From Osmia lignaria lignaria (taxonomy: Eukaryota; Arthropoda; Insecta; Hymenoptera; Megachilidae): a stretch of DNA of 64,000 nt. The translations under genes and the position numbers were made by a program. Below the pieces are notes generated by a model. It was given only the letters and a program-made list of their open reading frames with translations, was not told the origin of the DNA and ran no database searches. Each line of letters starts with the position of its first letter. The first letter of the stretch is position 1. The stretch covers positions 8,184,001-8,248,000 of the forward strand of contig NW_027478169.1 in the NCBI RefSeq assembly GCF_051020975.1, written 5' to 3'. Positions 20,501 through 33,939 of the stretch are shown here, piece after piece.

Positions 20501-23500
20501 GGCCCCTTTCTTTGAGATAACTCTGCACTATTGCGAGCTGTAAATGCCACTTCCAGTTTAGCTGTGCAGAAGAAGAACAACAAGAAGAAGAAATATCTCG
20601 AAATATGTCCGTCAGGCCCCTTCCCTTGAGATAAATCTGCAAATATCTCGGAAACGAAGCGAGCTATGGCAAAATGTTAAGAGACCTTTTTTGTAGAGAA
20701 TTAAGTTTCCCACTTTTTATGTTCTATGATATTTTTTGATCAGATGCGTAGTTCTCGAGATATATCAAGATATTTAAAAGTTCCGAAGCCGCACCTACAT
20801 AATAGAGATACAGAAACACCGTGGCCCCTTTCTTTGAGATAACTCTGCACTATTGCGAGCTGTAAATGCCACTTCCAGTTTAGCTGTGCAGAAGAAGAAC
20901 AACAAGAAGAAGAAATATCTCGAAATATGTCCGTCAGGCCCCTTCCCTTGAGATGTATCTGCAAATATCTCGGAAACGAAGCGAGCTATGGCAAAATGTT
21001 CAGAGACCTTTTTTGTAGAGAATTAAGTTTCCTACTTTTTATGTTCTATGATATTTTTTGATCAGATGCGTAGTTCTCGAGATATATCAAGATATTTAAA
21101 AGTTCCGAAGTCGCACCAACATAATAGAGATACAGAAACACCGTGGCCCCTTTCTTTGAGATAACTCTGCACTACTGCGAGCTGCAAATGCCACTTCCAG
21201 CTTAGCTGTGCAGAAGAAGAACAACAAGAAGAAGAAATATCTCGAAATATGTCCGTCAGGCCCCTTCCCTTGAGATATATCTGCAAATATCTCGGAAACG
21301 AAGCGAGCTATGGCAAAATGTTAAGAGACCTTTTTTGTAGAGAATTAAGTTTCCTACTTTTTATGTTCTATGATATTTTTTGATCGGATGCGTAGTTCTC
21401 GAGATATATCAAGATATTTAAAAGTTCCGAAGCCGCACCAACATAATAGAGATACAGAAACACCGTGGCCCCTTTCTTTGAGATAACTCTGCACTATTGC
21501 GCGCTGCAAATGCCACTTCCAGCTTAGCTGTGCAGAAGAAGAACAACAAGAAGAAGAAATATCTCGAAATATGTCCGTCAGACCCCTTCCCTTGAGATAA
21601 ATCTGCAAATATCTCGGAAACGAAGCGAGCTATGGCAAAATGTTAAGAGACCTTTTTTGTAGAGAATTAAGTTTCCTACTTTTTATGTTCTATGATATTT
21701 TTTGATCAGATGCGTAGTTCTCGAGATATATCGAGATATTTAAAAGTTCCGAAGCCGCACCAACATAATAGAGATACAGAAACACCGTGGCCCCTTTCTT
21801 TGAGATAACTCTGCACTATTGCGCGCTGCAAATGCCACTTCCAGCTTAGCTGTGCAGAAGAAGAACAACAAGAAGAAGAAACATCTCGAAATATGTCCGT
21901 CAGGCCCCTTCCCTTGAGATAAATCTGCAAATATCTCGGAAACGAAGCGAGCTATGGCAAAATGTTTAGAGACCTTTCTTGTAGAGAATTAAGTTTCCTA
22001 CTTTTTATGTAGTATGATATTTTTTGATCAGATGCGTAGTTCTCGAGATATATCAAGATATTTAAAAGTTCCGAAGCCGCACCAACATAATAGAGATACA
22101 GAAACACCGTGGCCCCTTTCTTTGAGATAACTCTGCACTATTGCGCGCTGCAAATGCCACTTCCAGCTTAGCTGTGCCCAAGAAGGACAACAAGAAGAAG
22201 AAATATCTCGAAATATGTCCGTCAGGCCCCTTCCCTTGAGATAAATCTGCAAATATCTCGGAAACGAAGCGAGCTATGGCAAAATGTTAAGAGACCTTTT
22301 TTGTAGAGAATTAGGTTTCCTACTTTTTATCTTCTATGATATTTTTTGATCAGATGCGTAGTTCTCGAGATATATCAAGATATTTAAAAGTTCCGAAGCC
22401 GCACCAACATAATAGAGATACAGAAACACCGTGGCCCCTTTCTTTGAGATAACTCTGCACTATTGCGAGCTGCAAATGCCACTTCCAGCTTAGCTGTGCA
22501 GAAGAAGAACAACAAGAAGAAGAAATATCGCGAAATATGTCCGTCAGGCCCCTTCCCTTGAGATAAATCTGCAAATATCTCGGAAACGAAGAGAGCTATG
22601 GCAAAATGTTAAGAGACCTTTTTTGTAGAGAATTACGTTTCCTACAATTTAGGTTCTATGATATTTTTTGATCAGAAGCGTAGTTTTCGAGATATATCGA
22701 GATATTTAAAAATTCCGAAGCCGCACCAACATAATAGGGATACAGAAACACCGTGGCCCCTTTCTTTGAGATAACTCTGCACTAGTGCGAGCCGCAAATG
22801 CCACTTCCAGCTTAGCTGTGCAGAAGAAGAACAACAAGAAGAAGAAATATCTCGAAATATGTCCGTCAGGCCCCTTCCCTTGAGATAAATCTGCAAATAT
22901 CTCGGAAACGAAGCGAGCTATGGCAAAATGTTAAGAGACCTTTTTTGTAGAGAATTAAGTTTCCTACTTTTTATCTTCTATGATATTTTTTGATCAGATA
23001 CGGAGTTCTCGAGATATATCAAGATATTTAAAAGTTCCGAAGCCGCACCAACATAATAGAGATACAGAAACACCGTGGCCCCTCTCTTTGAGATAACTCT
23101 GCACTATTGCGAGCTGGAAATGCCACTTCCAGTTTAGCTGGGCAGAAGAAGAACAACAAGAAGAAGAAACATCTCGAAATATGTCCGTCAGGCCCCTTCC
23201 CTTGAGATAAATCTGCAAATATCTCGGAAACGAAGCGAGCTATGGCAAAATGTTTAGAGACCTTTCTTGTAGAGAATTAAGTTTCCTACTTTTTATGTAG
23301 TATGATATTTTTTGATCAGATGCGTAGTTCTCGAGATATATCAAGATATTTAAAAGTTCCGAAGCCGCACCAACATAATAGAGATACAGAAACACCGTGG
23401 CCCCTTTCTTTGAGATAACTCTGCACTATTGCGAGCTGCAAATGCCACTTCCAGCTTAGCTGTGCAGAAGAAGAACAACAAGAAGAAGAAATATCGCGAA

Positions 23501-26500
23501 ATATGTCCGTCAGGCCCCTTCCCTTGAGATAAATCTGCAAATATCTCGGAAACGAAGAGAGCTATGGCAAAATGTTAAGAGACCTTTTTTGTAGAGAATT
23601 ACGTTTCCTACAATTTAGGTTCTATGATATTTTTTGATCAGAAGCGTAGTTTTCGAGATATATCGAGATATTTAAAAATTCCGAAGCCGCACCAACATAA
23701 TAGGGATACAGAAACACCGTGGCCCCTTTCTTTGAGATAACTCTGCACTAGTGCGAGCCGCAAATGCCACTTCCAGCTTAGCTGTGCAGAAGAAGAACAA
23801 CAAGAAGAAGAAATATCTCGAAATATGTCCGTCAGGCCCCTTCCCTTGAGATAAATCTGCAAATATCTCGGAAACGAAGCGAGCTATGGCAAAATGTTAA
23901 GAGACCTTTTTTGTAGAGAATTAAGTTTCCTACTTTTTATCTTCTATGATATTTTTTGATCAGATACGGAGTTCTCGAGATATATCAAGATATTTAAAAG
24001 TTCCGAAGCCGCACCAACATAATAGAGATACAGAAACACCGTGGCCCCTCTCTTTGAGATAACTCTGCACTATTGCGAGCTGGAAATGCCACTTCCAGTT
24101 TAGCTGGGCAGAAGAAGAACAACAAGAAGAAGAAATATCTCGAAATATGTCCGTTAGGCCCCTTCCCTTGAGATAAATCTGCAAATATCTCGGAAACGAA
24201 GCGAGCTATGGCAAAATGTTAAGAGACCTTTTTTGTAGAGAATTAAGTTTCCCACTTTTTACGTTCTATGATATTTTTTGATCAGATGCGTAGTTCTCGA
24301 GATATATCAAGATATTTAAAAGTTCCGAAGCCGCACCAACATAATAGAGATACAGAAACACCGTGGCCCCTTTCTTTGAGATAACTCTGCACTATTGCGA
24401 GCTGTAAATGCCACTTCCAGTTTAGCTGTGCAGAAGAAGAACAACAAGAAGAAGAAATATCTCGAAATATGTCCGTCAGGCCCCTTCCCTTGAGATAAAT
24501 CTGCAAATATCTCGGAAACGAAGCGAGCTATGGCAAAATGTTAAGAGACCTTTTTTGTAGAGAATTAAGTTTCCCACTTTTTATGTTCTATGATATTTTT
24601 TGATCAGATGCGTAGTTCTCGAGATATATCAAGATATTTAAAAGTTCCGAAGCCGCACCTACATAATAGAGATACAGAAACACCGTGGCCCCTTTCTTTG
24701 AGATAACTCTGCACTATTGCGAGCTGTAAATGCCACTTCCAGTTTAGCTGTGCAGAAGAAGAACAACAAGAAGAAGAAATATCTCGAAATATGTCCGTCA
24801 GGCCCCTTCCCTTGAGATGTATCTGCAAATATCTCGGAAACGAAGCGAGCTATGGCAAAATGTTCAGAGACCTTTTTTGTAGAGAATTAAGTTTCCTACT
24901 TTTTATGTTCTATGATATTTTTTGATCAGATGCGTAGTTCTCGAGATATATCAAGATATTTAAAAGTTCCGAAGTCGCACCAACATAATAGAGATACAGA
25001 AACACCGTGGCCCCTTTCTTTGAGATAACTCTGCACTACTGCGAGCTGCAAATGCCACTTCCAGCTTAGCTGTGCAGAAGAAGAACAACAAGAAGAAGAA
25101 ATATCTCGAAATATGTCCGTCAGGCCCCTTCCCTTGAGATATATCTGCAAATATCTCGGAAACGAAGCGAGCTATGGCAAAATGTTAAGAGACCTTTTTT
25201 GTAGAGAATTAAGTTTCCTACTTTTTATGTTCTATGATATTTTTTGATCGGATGCGTAGTTCTCGAGATATATCAAGATATTTAAAAGTTCCGAAGCCGC
25301 ACCAACATAATAGAGATACAGAAACACCGTGGCCCCTTTCTTTGAGATAACTCTGCACTATTGCGCGCTGCAAATGCCACTTCCAGCTTAGCTGTGCAGA
25401 AGAAGAACAACAAGAAGAAGAAATATCTCGAAATATGTCCGTCAGACCCCTTCCCTTGAGATAAATCTGCAAATATCTCGGAAACGAAGCGAGCTATGGC
25501 AAAATGTTAAGAGACCTTTTTTGTAGAGAATTAAGTTTCCTACTTTTTATGTTCTATGATATTTTTTGATCAGATGCGTAGTTCTCGAGATATATCGAGA
25601 TATTTAAAAGTTCCGAAGCCGCACCAACATAATAGAGATACAGAAACACCGTGGCCCCTTTCTTTGAGATAACTCTGCACTATTGCGCGCTGCAAATGCC
25701 ACTTCCAGCTTAGCTGTGCAGAAGAAGAACAACAAGAAGAAGAAACATCTCGAAATATGTCCGTCAGGCCCCTTCCCTTGAGATAAATCTGCAAATATCT
25801 CGGAAACGAAGCGAGCTATGGCAAAATGTTTAGAGACCTTTCTTGTAGAGAATTAAGTTTCCTACTTTTTATGTAGTATGATATTTTTTGATCAGATGCG
25901 TAGTTCTCGAGATATATCAAGATATTTAAAAGTTCCGAAGCCGCACCAACATAATAGAGATACAGAAACACCGTGGCCCCTTTCTTTGAGATAACTCTGC
26001 ACTATTGCGCGCTGCAAATGCCACTTCCAGCTTAGCTGTGCCCAAGAAGGACAACAAGAAGAAGAAATATCTCGAAATATGTCCGTCAGGCCCCTTCCCT
26101 TGAGATAAATCTGCAAATATCTCGGAAACGAAGCGAGCTATGGCAAAATGTTAAGAGACGTTCTTTGTAGAGAATTAAGTTTCCTACTTTTTATGTTCTA
26201 TGATATTTTTCGATCAGAAGCGTAGTTCTCGAGATATATCAAGATATTTAAAAGTTCCGAAGCCGCACCAACATAATAGAGATACAGAAACACCGTGGCC
26301 CCTTTCTTTGAGATAACTCTGCACTATTGCGAGCTGTAAATGCCACTTCCAGCTTAGCTGTGCAGAAGAAGAACAACAAGAAGAAGAAATATCTCGAAAT
26401 ATGTTCGTCAGGCCCCTTCCCTTGAGATAAATATGCAAATATCTCGGAAACGAAGCGAGCTATGGCAAAATGTTAAGAGACCTTTTTTGTAGAGAATTAA

Positions 26501-28143
26501 GTTTCCTACTTTTTATGTTCTATGATATTTTTTGATCAGATGCGTTGTTCTCGAGATATATCAAGATATTTAAAAGTTCCGAAGCCGCACCAACATAATA
26601 GAGATACAGACACACCGTGGCCCCTTTCTTTGAGATAACTCTGCACTATTGCGAGCTGCAAATGCCACTTCCAGCTTAGCTGTGCAGAAGAAGAACAACA
26701 AGAAGAAGAAATATCTCGAAATATGTCTGTCAGGCCCCTTCCCTTGAGATATATCTGCAAATATCTCGGAAACGAAGCGAGCTATGGCAAAATGTTGAGA
26801 GACCTTTTTTGTAGAGAATTAAGTTTCCTACTTTTTATGTTCTATGATATTTTTTGATCGGATGCGTAGTTCTCGAGATATATCAAGATATTTAAAAGTT
26901 CCGAAGCCGCACCAACATAATAGAGATACAGAAACACCGTGGCCCCTTTCTTTGAGATAACTCTGCACTACTGCGAGCTGCAAATGCCACTTCCAGCTTA
27001 GCTGTGCAGAAGAAGAACAACAAGAAGAAGAAATATCTCGAAATATGTCCGTCAGACCCCTTCCCTTGAGATAAATCTGCAAATATCTCGGAAACGAAGC
27101 GAGCTATGGCAAAATGTTAAGAGACCTTTTTTGTAGAGAATTAAGTTTGCTACTTTTTATGTTCTATGATATTTTTTGATCAGATGCGTAGTTCTCGAGA
27201 TATATCCAGATATTTAAAAGTTCCGAAGCGGCACCAACATAATAGAGATACAGAAACACCGTGGCCCCTTTCTTTGAGGTAACTCTGCACTATTGCGAGC
27301 TGCAAATGCCACTTCCAGCTTAGCTGTGCAGAAGAAGAACAACAAGAAGAAGAAATATCTCGAAATATGTCCGTCAGGCCCCTTCCCTTGAGATAAATCT
27401 GCAAATATCTCGGAAACCAAGCGAGCTATGGCAAAATGTTAAGAGACCTTATTTGTAGAGAATTAAGTTTCCTACTTTTTATGTTCTACGATATTTTTTG
27501 ATCAGATGCGTAGTTCTCGAGATATATCAAGATATTTAAAAGTTCCGAAGCCGCACCAACATAATAGAGATACAGAAACACCGTGGCCCCTTTCTTTGAG
27601 ATAACTCTGCACTATTGCGAACTGCAAATGCCACTTCCAGCTTAGCTGTGCAGAAGAAGAACAACAAGAAGAAGAAATATCTCGAAATATGTCCGTCAGG
27701 CCCCTTCCCTTGAGATAAATCTGCAAATATCTCGGAAACGAAGCGAGCTATGGCAAAATGTTAAGAGAGCTTTTTTGTACAGAATTATCTTTCCTACAAT
27801 TTACGTTCTCTGATATTTTTTGATCAGAAGCGTAGTTTTCGAGATATATCGAGATATATAAAAGTTCCGAAGCCGCACCAACATAATAGAGATACAGAAA
27901 CACCGTGGCCCCTTTCTTTGAGATAACTCTGCACTATTACGAGCTGCAAATGCCACTTCCAGCTTAGCTGTGCAGAAGGAGAACAACAAGAAGAAGAAAT
28001 ATCTCGAAATATGTCCGTCAGGCCCCTTCCCTTGAGATAAATCTGCAAATATCTCGGAAACGAAGAGAGCTATGGCAAAATGTTAAGAGACCTTTTTTGT
28101 AGAGAATTAAGTTTCCTACTTTTCATGTTCTATGATATTTTTT

Positions 28144-28787
28144 GATCAGATGCGTAGTTCTCGAGATATATCAAGATATTTAAAAGTTCCGAAGCCGCAC
28201 CAACATAATAGAGATACAGAAACACCGTGGCCCCTTTCTTTGAGATAACTCTGCACTAGTGCGAGCCGCAAATGCCACTTCCAGCTTAGCTGTGCAGAAG
28301 AAGAACAACAAGGAGAAGAAATATCTCGAAATATGTCCGTCAGGCCCCTTCCCTTGAGATAAATCTGCAAATATCTCGGAAACGAAGAGAGCTATGGCAA
28401 AATGTTAAGAGACCTTTTTTGTAGAGAATTAAGTTTCCTACTTTTCATGTTCTATGATATTTTTTGATCAGATGCGTAGTTCTCGAGATATATCAAGATA
28501 TTTAAAAGTTCCGAAGCCGCACCAACATAATAGAGATACAGAAACACCGTGGCCCCTTTCTTTGAGATAACTCTGCACTAGTGCGAGCCGCAAATGCCAC
28601 TTCCAGCTTAGCTGTGCAGAAGAAGAACAACAAGGAGAAGAAATATCTCGAAATATGTCCGTCAGGCCCCTTCCCTTGAGATAAATCTGCAAATATCTCG
28701 GAAACGAAGCGAGCTATGGCAAAATGTTAAGAGACCTTATTTGTAGAGAATTAAGTTTCCTACTTTTTACGTTCTATGATATTTTTT
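28144..28787 (+). repeat. Duplicated Q monomer, copy b
   Basis: Two adjacent Q monomers share ACTAGTGCGAGCCGC, CAAGGAGAAG and a preceding CTACTTTTCATG tail. The first ends GAAGAGAGC and the second ends GAAGCGAGC with GACCTTATTTG, as does the single Q of copy c (41990). The first is therefore a Q front with a P-like rear, as expected from an exchange one monomer out of register. Confidence 0.78.
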
Positions 28788-29109
28788 GATCAGATGCGTA
28801 GTTCTCGAGATATATCAAGATATTTAAAAGTTCCGAAACCGCACCAACATAATAGAGATACAGAAACACCGTGGCCCCTTTCTTTGAGATATCTCTGCAC
28901 TATTGCGAGCTGCAAATGCCACTTCCAGCTTAGCTGTGCAGAAGAAGAACAACAAGAAGAAGAAATATCTCGAAATATGTCCGTTAGGCCCCTTCCCTTG
29001 AGATAAATCTGCAAATATCTCGGAAACGAAGCGAGCTATGGCAAAATGTTAAGAGACCTTTTTTGTAGAGAATTAAGTTTCCTACTCTTTATGTTCTATG
29101 ATATTTTTT

Positions 29110-29431
29110 GATCAGATGCGTAGTTCTCGAGATATATCAAGATATTTAAAAGTTCCGAAGCCGCACCAACATAATAGAGATACAGAAACACCGTGGCCCC
29201 TTTCTTTGAGATAACTCTGCCCTACTGCGAGCTGCAAATGCCACTTCCAGCTTAGCTGTGCAGAGGAAGAACAACAAGAAGAAGAAATATCTCGAAATAT
29301 GTCCGTCTGGCCAGTTCCTTTGAGCTGAATCTGCAAATATCTCGGAAACGAAGCGAGCTATGGCAAAATGTTATGAGACGTTTTTTGTAGAGAATTATGT
29401 TTCCTACAATTTATGTTCTATGATATTTTTT
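29110..29431 (+). repeat. S-type monomer (diverged arm 2), copy b
   Basis: It carries GTCTGGCCAGTTCCTTTGAG and GCTGAATC in place of the usual GGCCCCTTCCCTTGAGATAAATC, the most compact cluster of substitutions in the window. The copy c twin is at 43600. A related S version without the CTGG change occurs at 48108, 49718, 50683, 53581, 54547, 55835, 56479, 57767, 60021, 61309, 61631 and 63241. S monomers usually carry GAGGAAGAAC in the triplet tract as a linked marker. Confidence 0.85.
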
Positions 29432-30075
29432 GATCAGAAGCGTTGTTTTCGAGATATATCGAGATATTTAAAAGTTCCGAAACCGCACCAACATAATAAA
29501 GATACAGAAACACCGTGGCCCCTTTCTTTGAGATAACTGTGCACTAGTGCGAGCCGCAAATGCCACTTCCAGCTTAGCTGTGCAGAAGAAGAACAACAAG
29601 AAGAAGAAATATCTCGAAATATGTCCGTCAGGCCCCTTCCCTTGAGATAAATCTGCAAATATCTCGGAAACGAAGCGAGCTATGGCAAAATGTTAAGAGA
29701 CCGTTTTTGTAGAGAATTAAGTTTCCTACTTTTTATGTTCTACGATATTTTTTGATCAGACGCGTAGTTCTCGAGATATATCAAGATATTTAAAAGTTCC
29801 GAAGCCGCACCAACATAATAGGGATACAGAAACACCGTGGCCCCTTTCTTTGAGATAACTCTGCACTATTGCGAGCTGGAAGTGCCACTTCCAGTTTAGC
29901 TGTGCAGAAGAAGAACAACAAGAAGCAAAAATATCTCGAAATATGTCCGTTAGGCCCCTTCCCTTGAGATAAATCTGCAAATATCTCGGAAACGAAGCGA
30001 GCTATGGCAAAATGTTAAGAGACCTTTCTTGTAGAGAATTAAGTTTCCTACTTTTTATGTTCTATGATATTTTTC

Positions 30076-30397
30076 GATCAGATGCGTAGTTCTCGAGATA
30101 TATCAAGATATTTAAAAGTTCCGAAGCCGCACCAACATAATAGAGATACAGAAACACCGTGGCCCCTTTCTCTGAGATAACTCTGCACTATTGCGAGCTG
30201 CAAATGCCACTTCCAGCTTAGCTGTGCAGAAGAAGAACATCAAGAAGAAGAAATATCTCGAAATATGTCCGTCAGGCCCCTTCCCTTGAGATAAATCTGC
30301 AAATATCTCGGAAACGAAGAGAGCTATGGCAAAATGTTAAGAGACCTTTTTTGTAGAGAATTAAGTTTCCTACTTTTTATGTTCTATGATATTTTTT
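30076..30397 (+). repeat. V-type monomer with AACATCAAG variant
   Basis: A single A-to-T change in the triplet tract (AACAACAAG to AACATCAAG, near 30240) turns the first of two TGT codons of the minus-strand frame into TGA. The same variant is found in the monomers starting at 31686, 32652, 32974, 44566, 45854, 46176 and 46498, eight in total. These monomers were copied freely, which shows that the frame is not maintained. Confidence 0.85.
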
Positions 30398-31041
30398 GAT
30401 CTGATGCGTAGTTCTCGAGATATATCAAGATATTTAAAAGTTCCGAAGCCGCACCACCATAATGGAGATACAGAAACACCGTGGCCCCTCTCTTTGAGAT
30501 AACTCTGCACTATTGCGAGCTGGAAATGCCACTTCCAGTTTAGCTGTGCAGAAGAAGTACAACAAGAAGCAAAAATATCTCGAAATATGTCCGTTAGGCC
30601 CCTTCCCTTGAGATAAATCTGCAAATATCTCGGAAACGAAGCGAGCTATGGCAAAATGTTAAGAGACCTTATTTGTAGAGAATTAAGTTTCCTACCTTTT
30701 ACGTTCTATGATATTTTTTGATCAGATGCGTAGTTCTCGAGATATATCAAGATATTTAAAAGTTCCGAAACCGCACCAACATAATAGAGATACATAAACA
30801 CCGTGACCCCTTTCTTTGAGATAACTCTGCACTAGTGCGAGCCAGAAATGCCACTTCCAGCTTAGCTGTGCAGAAGAAGAACAACAAGAAGAAGAAATAT
30901 CTCGAAATATGTCCGTTAGGCCCCTTCCCTTGAGATAAATCTGCAAATATCTCGGAAACGAAGCGAGCTATGGCAAACTGTTAAGAGACCTTTCTTGTAG
31001 AGAATTAAGTTTGCTACTTTTTATGTTCTATGATATTTTTC

Positions 31042-32973
31042 GATCAGATGCGTAGTTCTCGAGATATATCAAGATATTTAAAAGTTCCGAAGCCGCACCA
31101 ACATAATAGAGATACAGAAACACCGTGGCCCCTTTCTTTGAGATAACTCTGCACTATTGCGAGCTGGAAATGCCACTTCCTGTTTAGCTGTGCAGAAGAA
31201 GAACAACAAGAAGAAGAAATATCTCGAAATATGTCCGTTAGGCCCCTTCCCTTGAGATAAATCTGCAAATATCTCGGAAACGAAGCGAGCTATGGCAAAA
31301 TCTTAAGAGACCTTTTTTGTAGAGAATTAAGTTTCCTACCTTTTACGTTCTATGATATTTTTTGATCAGATGCGTAGTTCTCGAGATATATCAAGATATT
31401 TAAAAGTTCCGAAGCCGCACCAACATAATAGAGATACAGAAACACCGTGGCCCGTTTCTTTGAGATAACTCTGCACTATTGCGAGCTGGAAATGCCACTT
31501 CCAGTTTAGCTGTGCAGAAGAAGAACAACAAGAAGAAGAAATATCTCGAAATATGTCCGTTAGGGCCCTTCCCTTGAGATAAATCTGCAAATATCTCGGA
31601 AACGAAGCGAGCTATGGCAAAATCTTAAGAGACCTTTTTTGTAGAGAATTAAGTTTCCTATCTTTTACGTTCTATGATATTTTTTGATCAGATGCGTAGT
31701 TCTCGAGATATATCAAGATATTTAAAAGTTCCGAAGCCGCACCAACATAATAGAGATACAGAAACACCGTGGCCCCTTTCTTTGAGATAATTCTGCACTA
31801 TTGCGAGCTGCAAATGCCACTTCCAGCTTAGCTGTGCAGAAGAAGAACATCAAGAAGAAGAAATATCTCGAAATATGTCCGTCAGGCCCCTTCCCTTGAA
31901 AAAAATCTGCAAATATCTCGGAAACGAAGAGAGCTATGCCAAAATGTTAAGAGACCTTTCTTGTAGAGAATTAAGTTTCCTACTTTTTATGTTCTATGAT
32001 ATTTTTCGATCAGATGCGTAGTTCTCGAGATATATCAAGATATTTAAAAGTTCCGAAGCCGCACCAACATAATAGAGATACAGAAACACCGTGGCCCCTT
32101 TCTTTGAGATAACTCTGCACTATCGCGAGCTGGAAATGCCACTTCCTGTTTAGCTGTGCAGAAGAAGAACAACAAGAAGAAGAAATATCTCGAAATATGT
32201 CCGTTAGGCCCCTTCCCTTGAGATAAATCTGCAAATATCTCGGAAACGAAGCGAGCTATGGCAAAATCTTAAGAGACCTTTTTTGTAGAGAATTAAGTTT
32301 CCTACCTTTTACGTTCTATGATATTTTTTGATCAGATGCGTAGTTCTCGAGATATATCAAGATATTTAAAAGTTCCGAAGCCGCACCAACATAATAGAGA
32401 TACAGAAACACCGTGGCCCGTTTCTTTGAGATAACTCTGCACTATTGCGAGCTGGAAATGCCACTTCCAGTTTAGCTGTGCAGAAGAAGAACAACAAGAA
32501 GAAGAAATATCTCGAAATATGTCCGTTAGGGCCCTTCCCTTGAGATAAATCTGCAAATATCTCGGAAACGAAGCGAGCTATGGCAAAATCTTAAGAGACC
32601 TTTTTTGTAGAGAATTAAGTTTCCTATCTTTTACGTTCTATGATATTTTTTGATCAGATGCGTAGTTCTCGAGATATATCAAGATATTTAAAAGTTCCGA
32701 AGCCGCACCAACATAATAGAGATACAGAAACACCGTGGCCCCTTTCTTTGAGATAATTCTGCACTATTGCGAGCTGCAAATGCCACTTCCAGCTTAGCTG
32801 TGCAGAAGAAGAACATCAAGAAGAAGAAATATCTCGAAATATGTCCGTCAGGCCCCTTCCCTTGAAATAAATCTGCAAATATCTCGAAAACGAAGAGAGC
32901 TATGCCAAAATGTTAAGAGACCTTTTTTGTAGAGAATTAAGTTTCCTACTTTTTATGTTCTATGATATTTTTC
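31042..32973 (+). repeat. Tandem Y-Z-AA trimer, 2 x 966 bp, copy b
   Basis: Y (TTCCTGTTTAG), Z (GGCCCGTTTC, GTTAGGGCCC) and AA (GATAATTCTGC, AACATCAAG) occur at 31042, 31364 and 31686, and again at 32008, 32330 and 32652. The copies differ at a few sites, for example CTATTGCG against CTATCGCG, and CTTGAAAAAAATC against CTTGAAATAAATC. Copy c has a single Y-Z-AA at 45210, 45532 and 45854. Confidence 0.85.
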
Positions 32974-33295
32974 GATCAGATGCGTAGTTCTCGAGATATA
33001 TCAAGATATTTAAAAGTTCCGAAGCCGCACCAACATAATAGAGATACAGAAACACCGTGGCCCCTTTCTTTGAGATAACTCTGCACTATTGCGAGCTGCA
33101 AATGCCACTTCCAGCTTAGCTGTGCGGAAGAAGAACATCAAGAAGAAGAAATATCTCGAAATATGTCCGTCAGGCCCCTTCCCTTGAGATAAATCTGCAA
33201 ATATCTCGGAAACGAAGCGAGCTATGGCAAAATGTTAAGAGACCTTTTTTGTAGAGAATTAAGTTTCCTACTTTTTATCTTCTATGATATTTTTT
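32974..33295 (+). repeat. BB monomer at macro-unit junction
   Basis: The front and middle are BB (GTGCGGAAG, AACATCAAG). The rear reads GAAGCGAGC and a TTTTTATCTTC tail, which normally precedes C. In copy c, BB (46176) ends GAAGAGAGC with a TTTTTATGTTC tail. The change lies between about 33130 and 33212. This is where copy b joins the start of copy c. Confidence 0.75.
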
Positions 33296-33617
33296 GATCA
33301 GATGCGGAGTTCTCGAGATATATCAAGATATTTAAAAGTTCCGAAGCCGCACCAACATAATAGAGATACAGAAACACCGTGGCCCCTCTCTTTGAGATAA
33401 CTCTGCACTATTGCGAGCTGGAAATGCCACTTCCAGTTTAGCTGTGCAGAAGAAGAACAACAAGAAGAAGAAATATCTCGAAATATGTCCGTTAGGCCCC
33501 TTCCCTTGAGATAAATCTGCAAATATCTCGGAAACGAAGCGAGCTATGGCAAAATGTTAAGAGACCTTTTTTGTAGAGAATTAAGTTTCCCACTTTTTAC
33601 GTTCTATGATATTTTTT

Positions 33618-33939
33618 GATCAGATGCGTAGTTCTCGAGATATATCAAGATATTTAAAAGTTCCGAAGCCGCACCAACATAATAGAGATACAGAAACACC
33701 GTGGCCCCTTTCTTTGAGATAACTCTGCACTATTGCGAGCTGTAAATGCCACTTCCAGTTTAGCTGTGCAGAAGAAGAACAACAAGAAGAAGAAATATCT
33801 CGAAATATGTCCGTCAGGCCCCTTCCCTTGAGATGTATCTGCAAATATCTCGGAAACGAAGCGAGCTATGGCAAAATGTTCAGAGACCTTTTTTGTAGAG
33901 AATTAAGTTTCCTACTTTTTATGTTCTATGATATTTTTT
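33618..33939 (+). repeat. Hybrid monomer D/E, copy c
   Basis: It is preceded by CCCACTTTTTACG and has GCACCAACATAAT as in D, but its rear has GAGATGTATC and TGTTCAGAGACC as in E. One monomer was lost by exchange between neighbours D and E. It is unique to copy c, so it arose after the macro-unit duplicated. Confidence 0.85.

Larger units (their letters stand above)
18359..33205 (+). repeat. Higher-order macro-unit, copy b (fullest)
   Basis: Monomer order: D E F G H C D E F G I J A B' C'/I J/A B' C' D E F G I J K L M N O P Q Q R S T U V W X Y Z AA Y Z AA BB. It begins at the rear of the N/C hybrid and ends in the BB monomer that is fused to a C-type tail near 33,130-33,212. Private events are a duplicated Q and a doubled Y-Z-AA trimer. 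It shares the C'/I and J/A trimer insertion with copy a. The offset to copy c is 46 monomers at the start (20094 to 34906) and falls to 43 after the trimer. Confidence 0.85.

Noticed and set aside
28776..29006. Plus-strand 76-codon frame starting at ATG in R-type monomers (also 42300 and 43266)
   Set aside because: It is open only because TAACTC became TATCTC in this class, removing a stop that the other monomers have. There is no sign of coding constraint.
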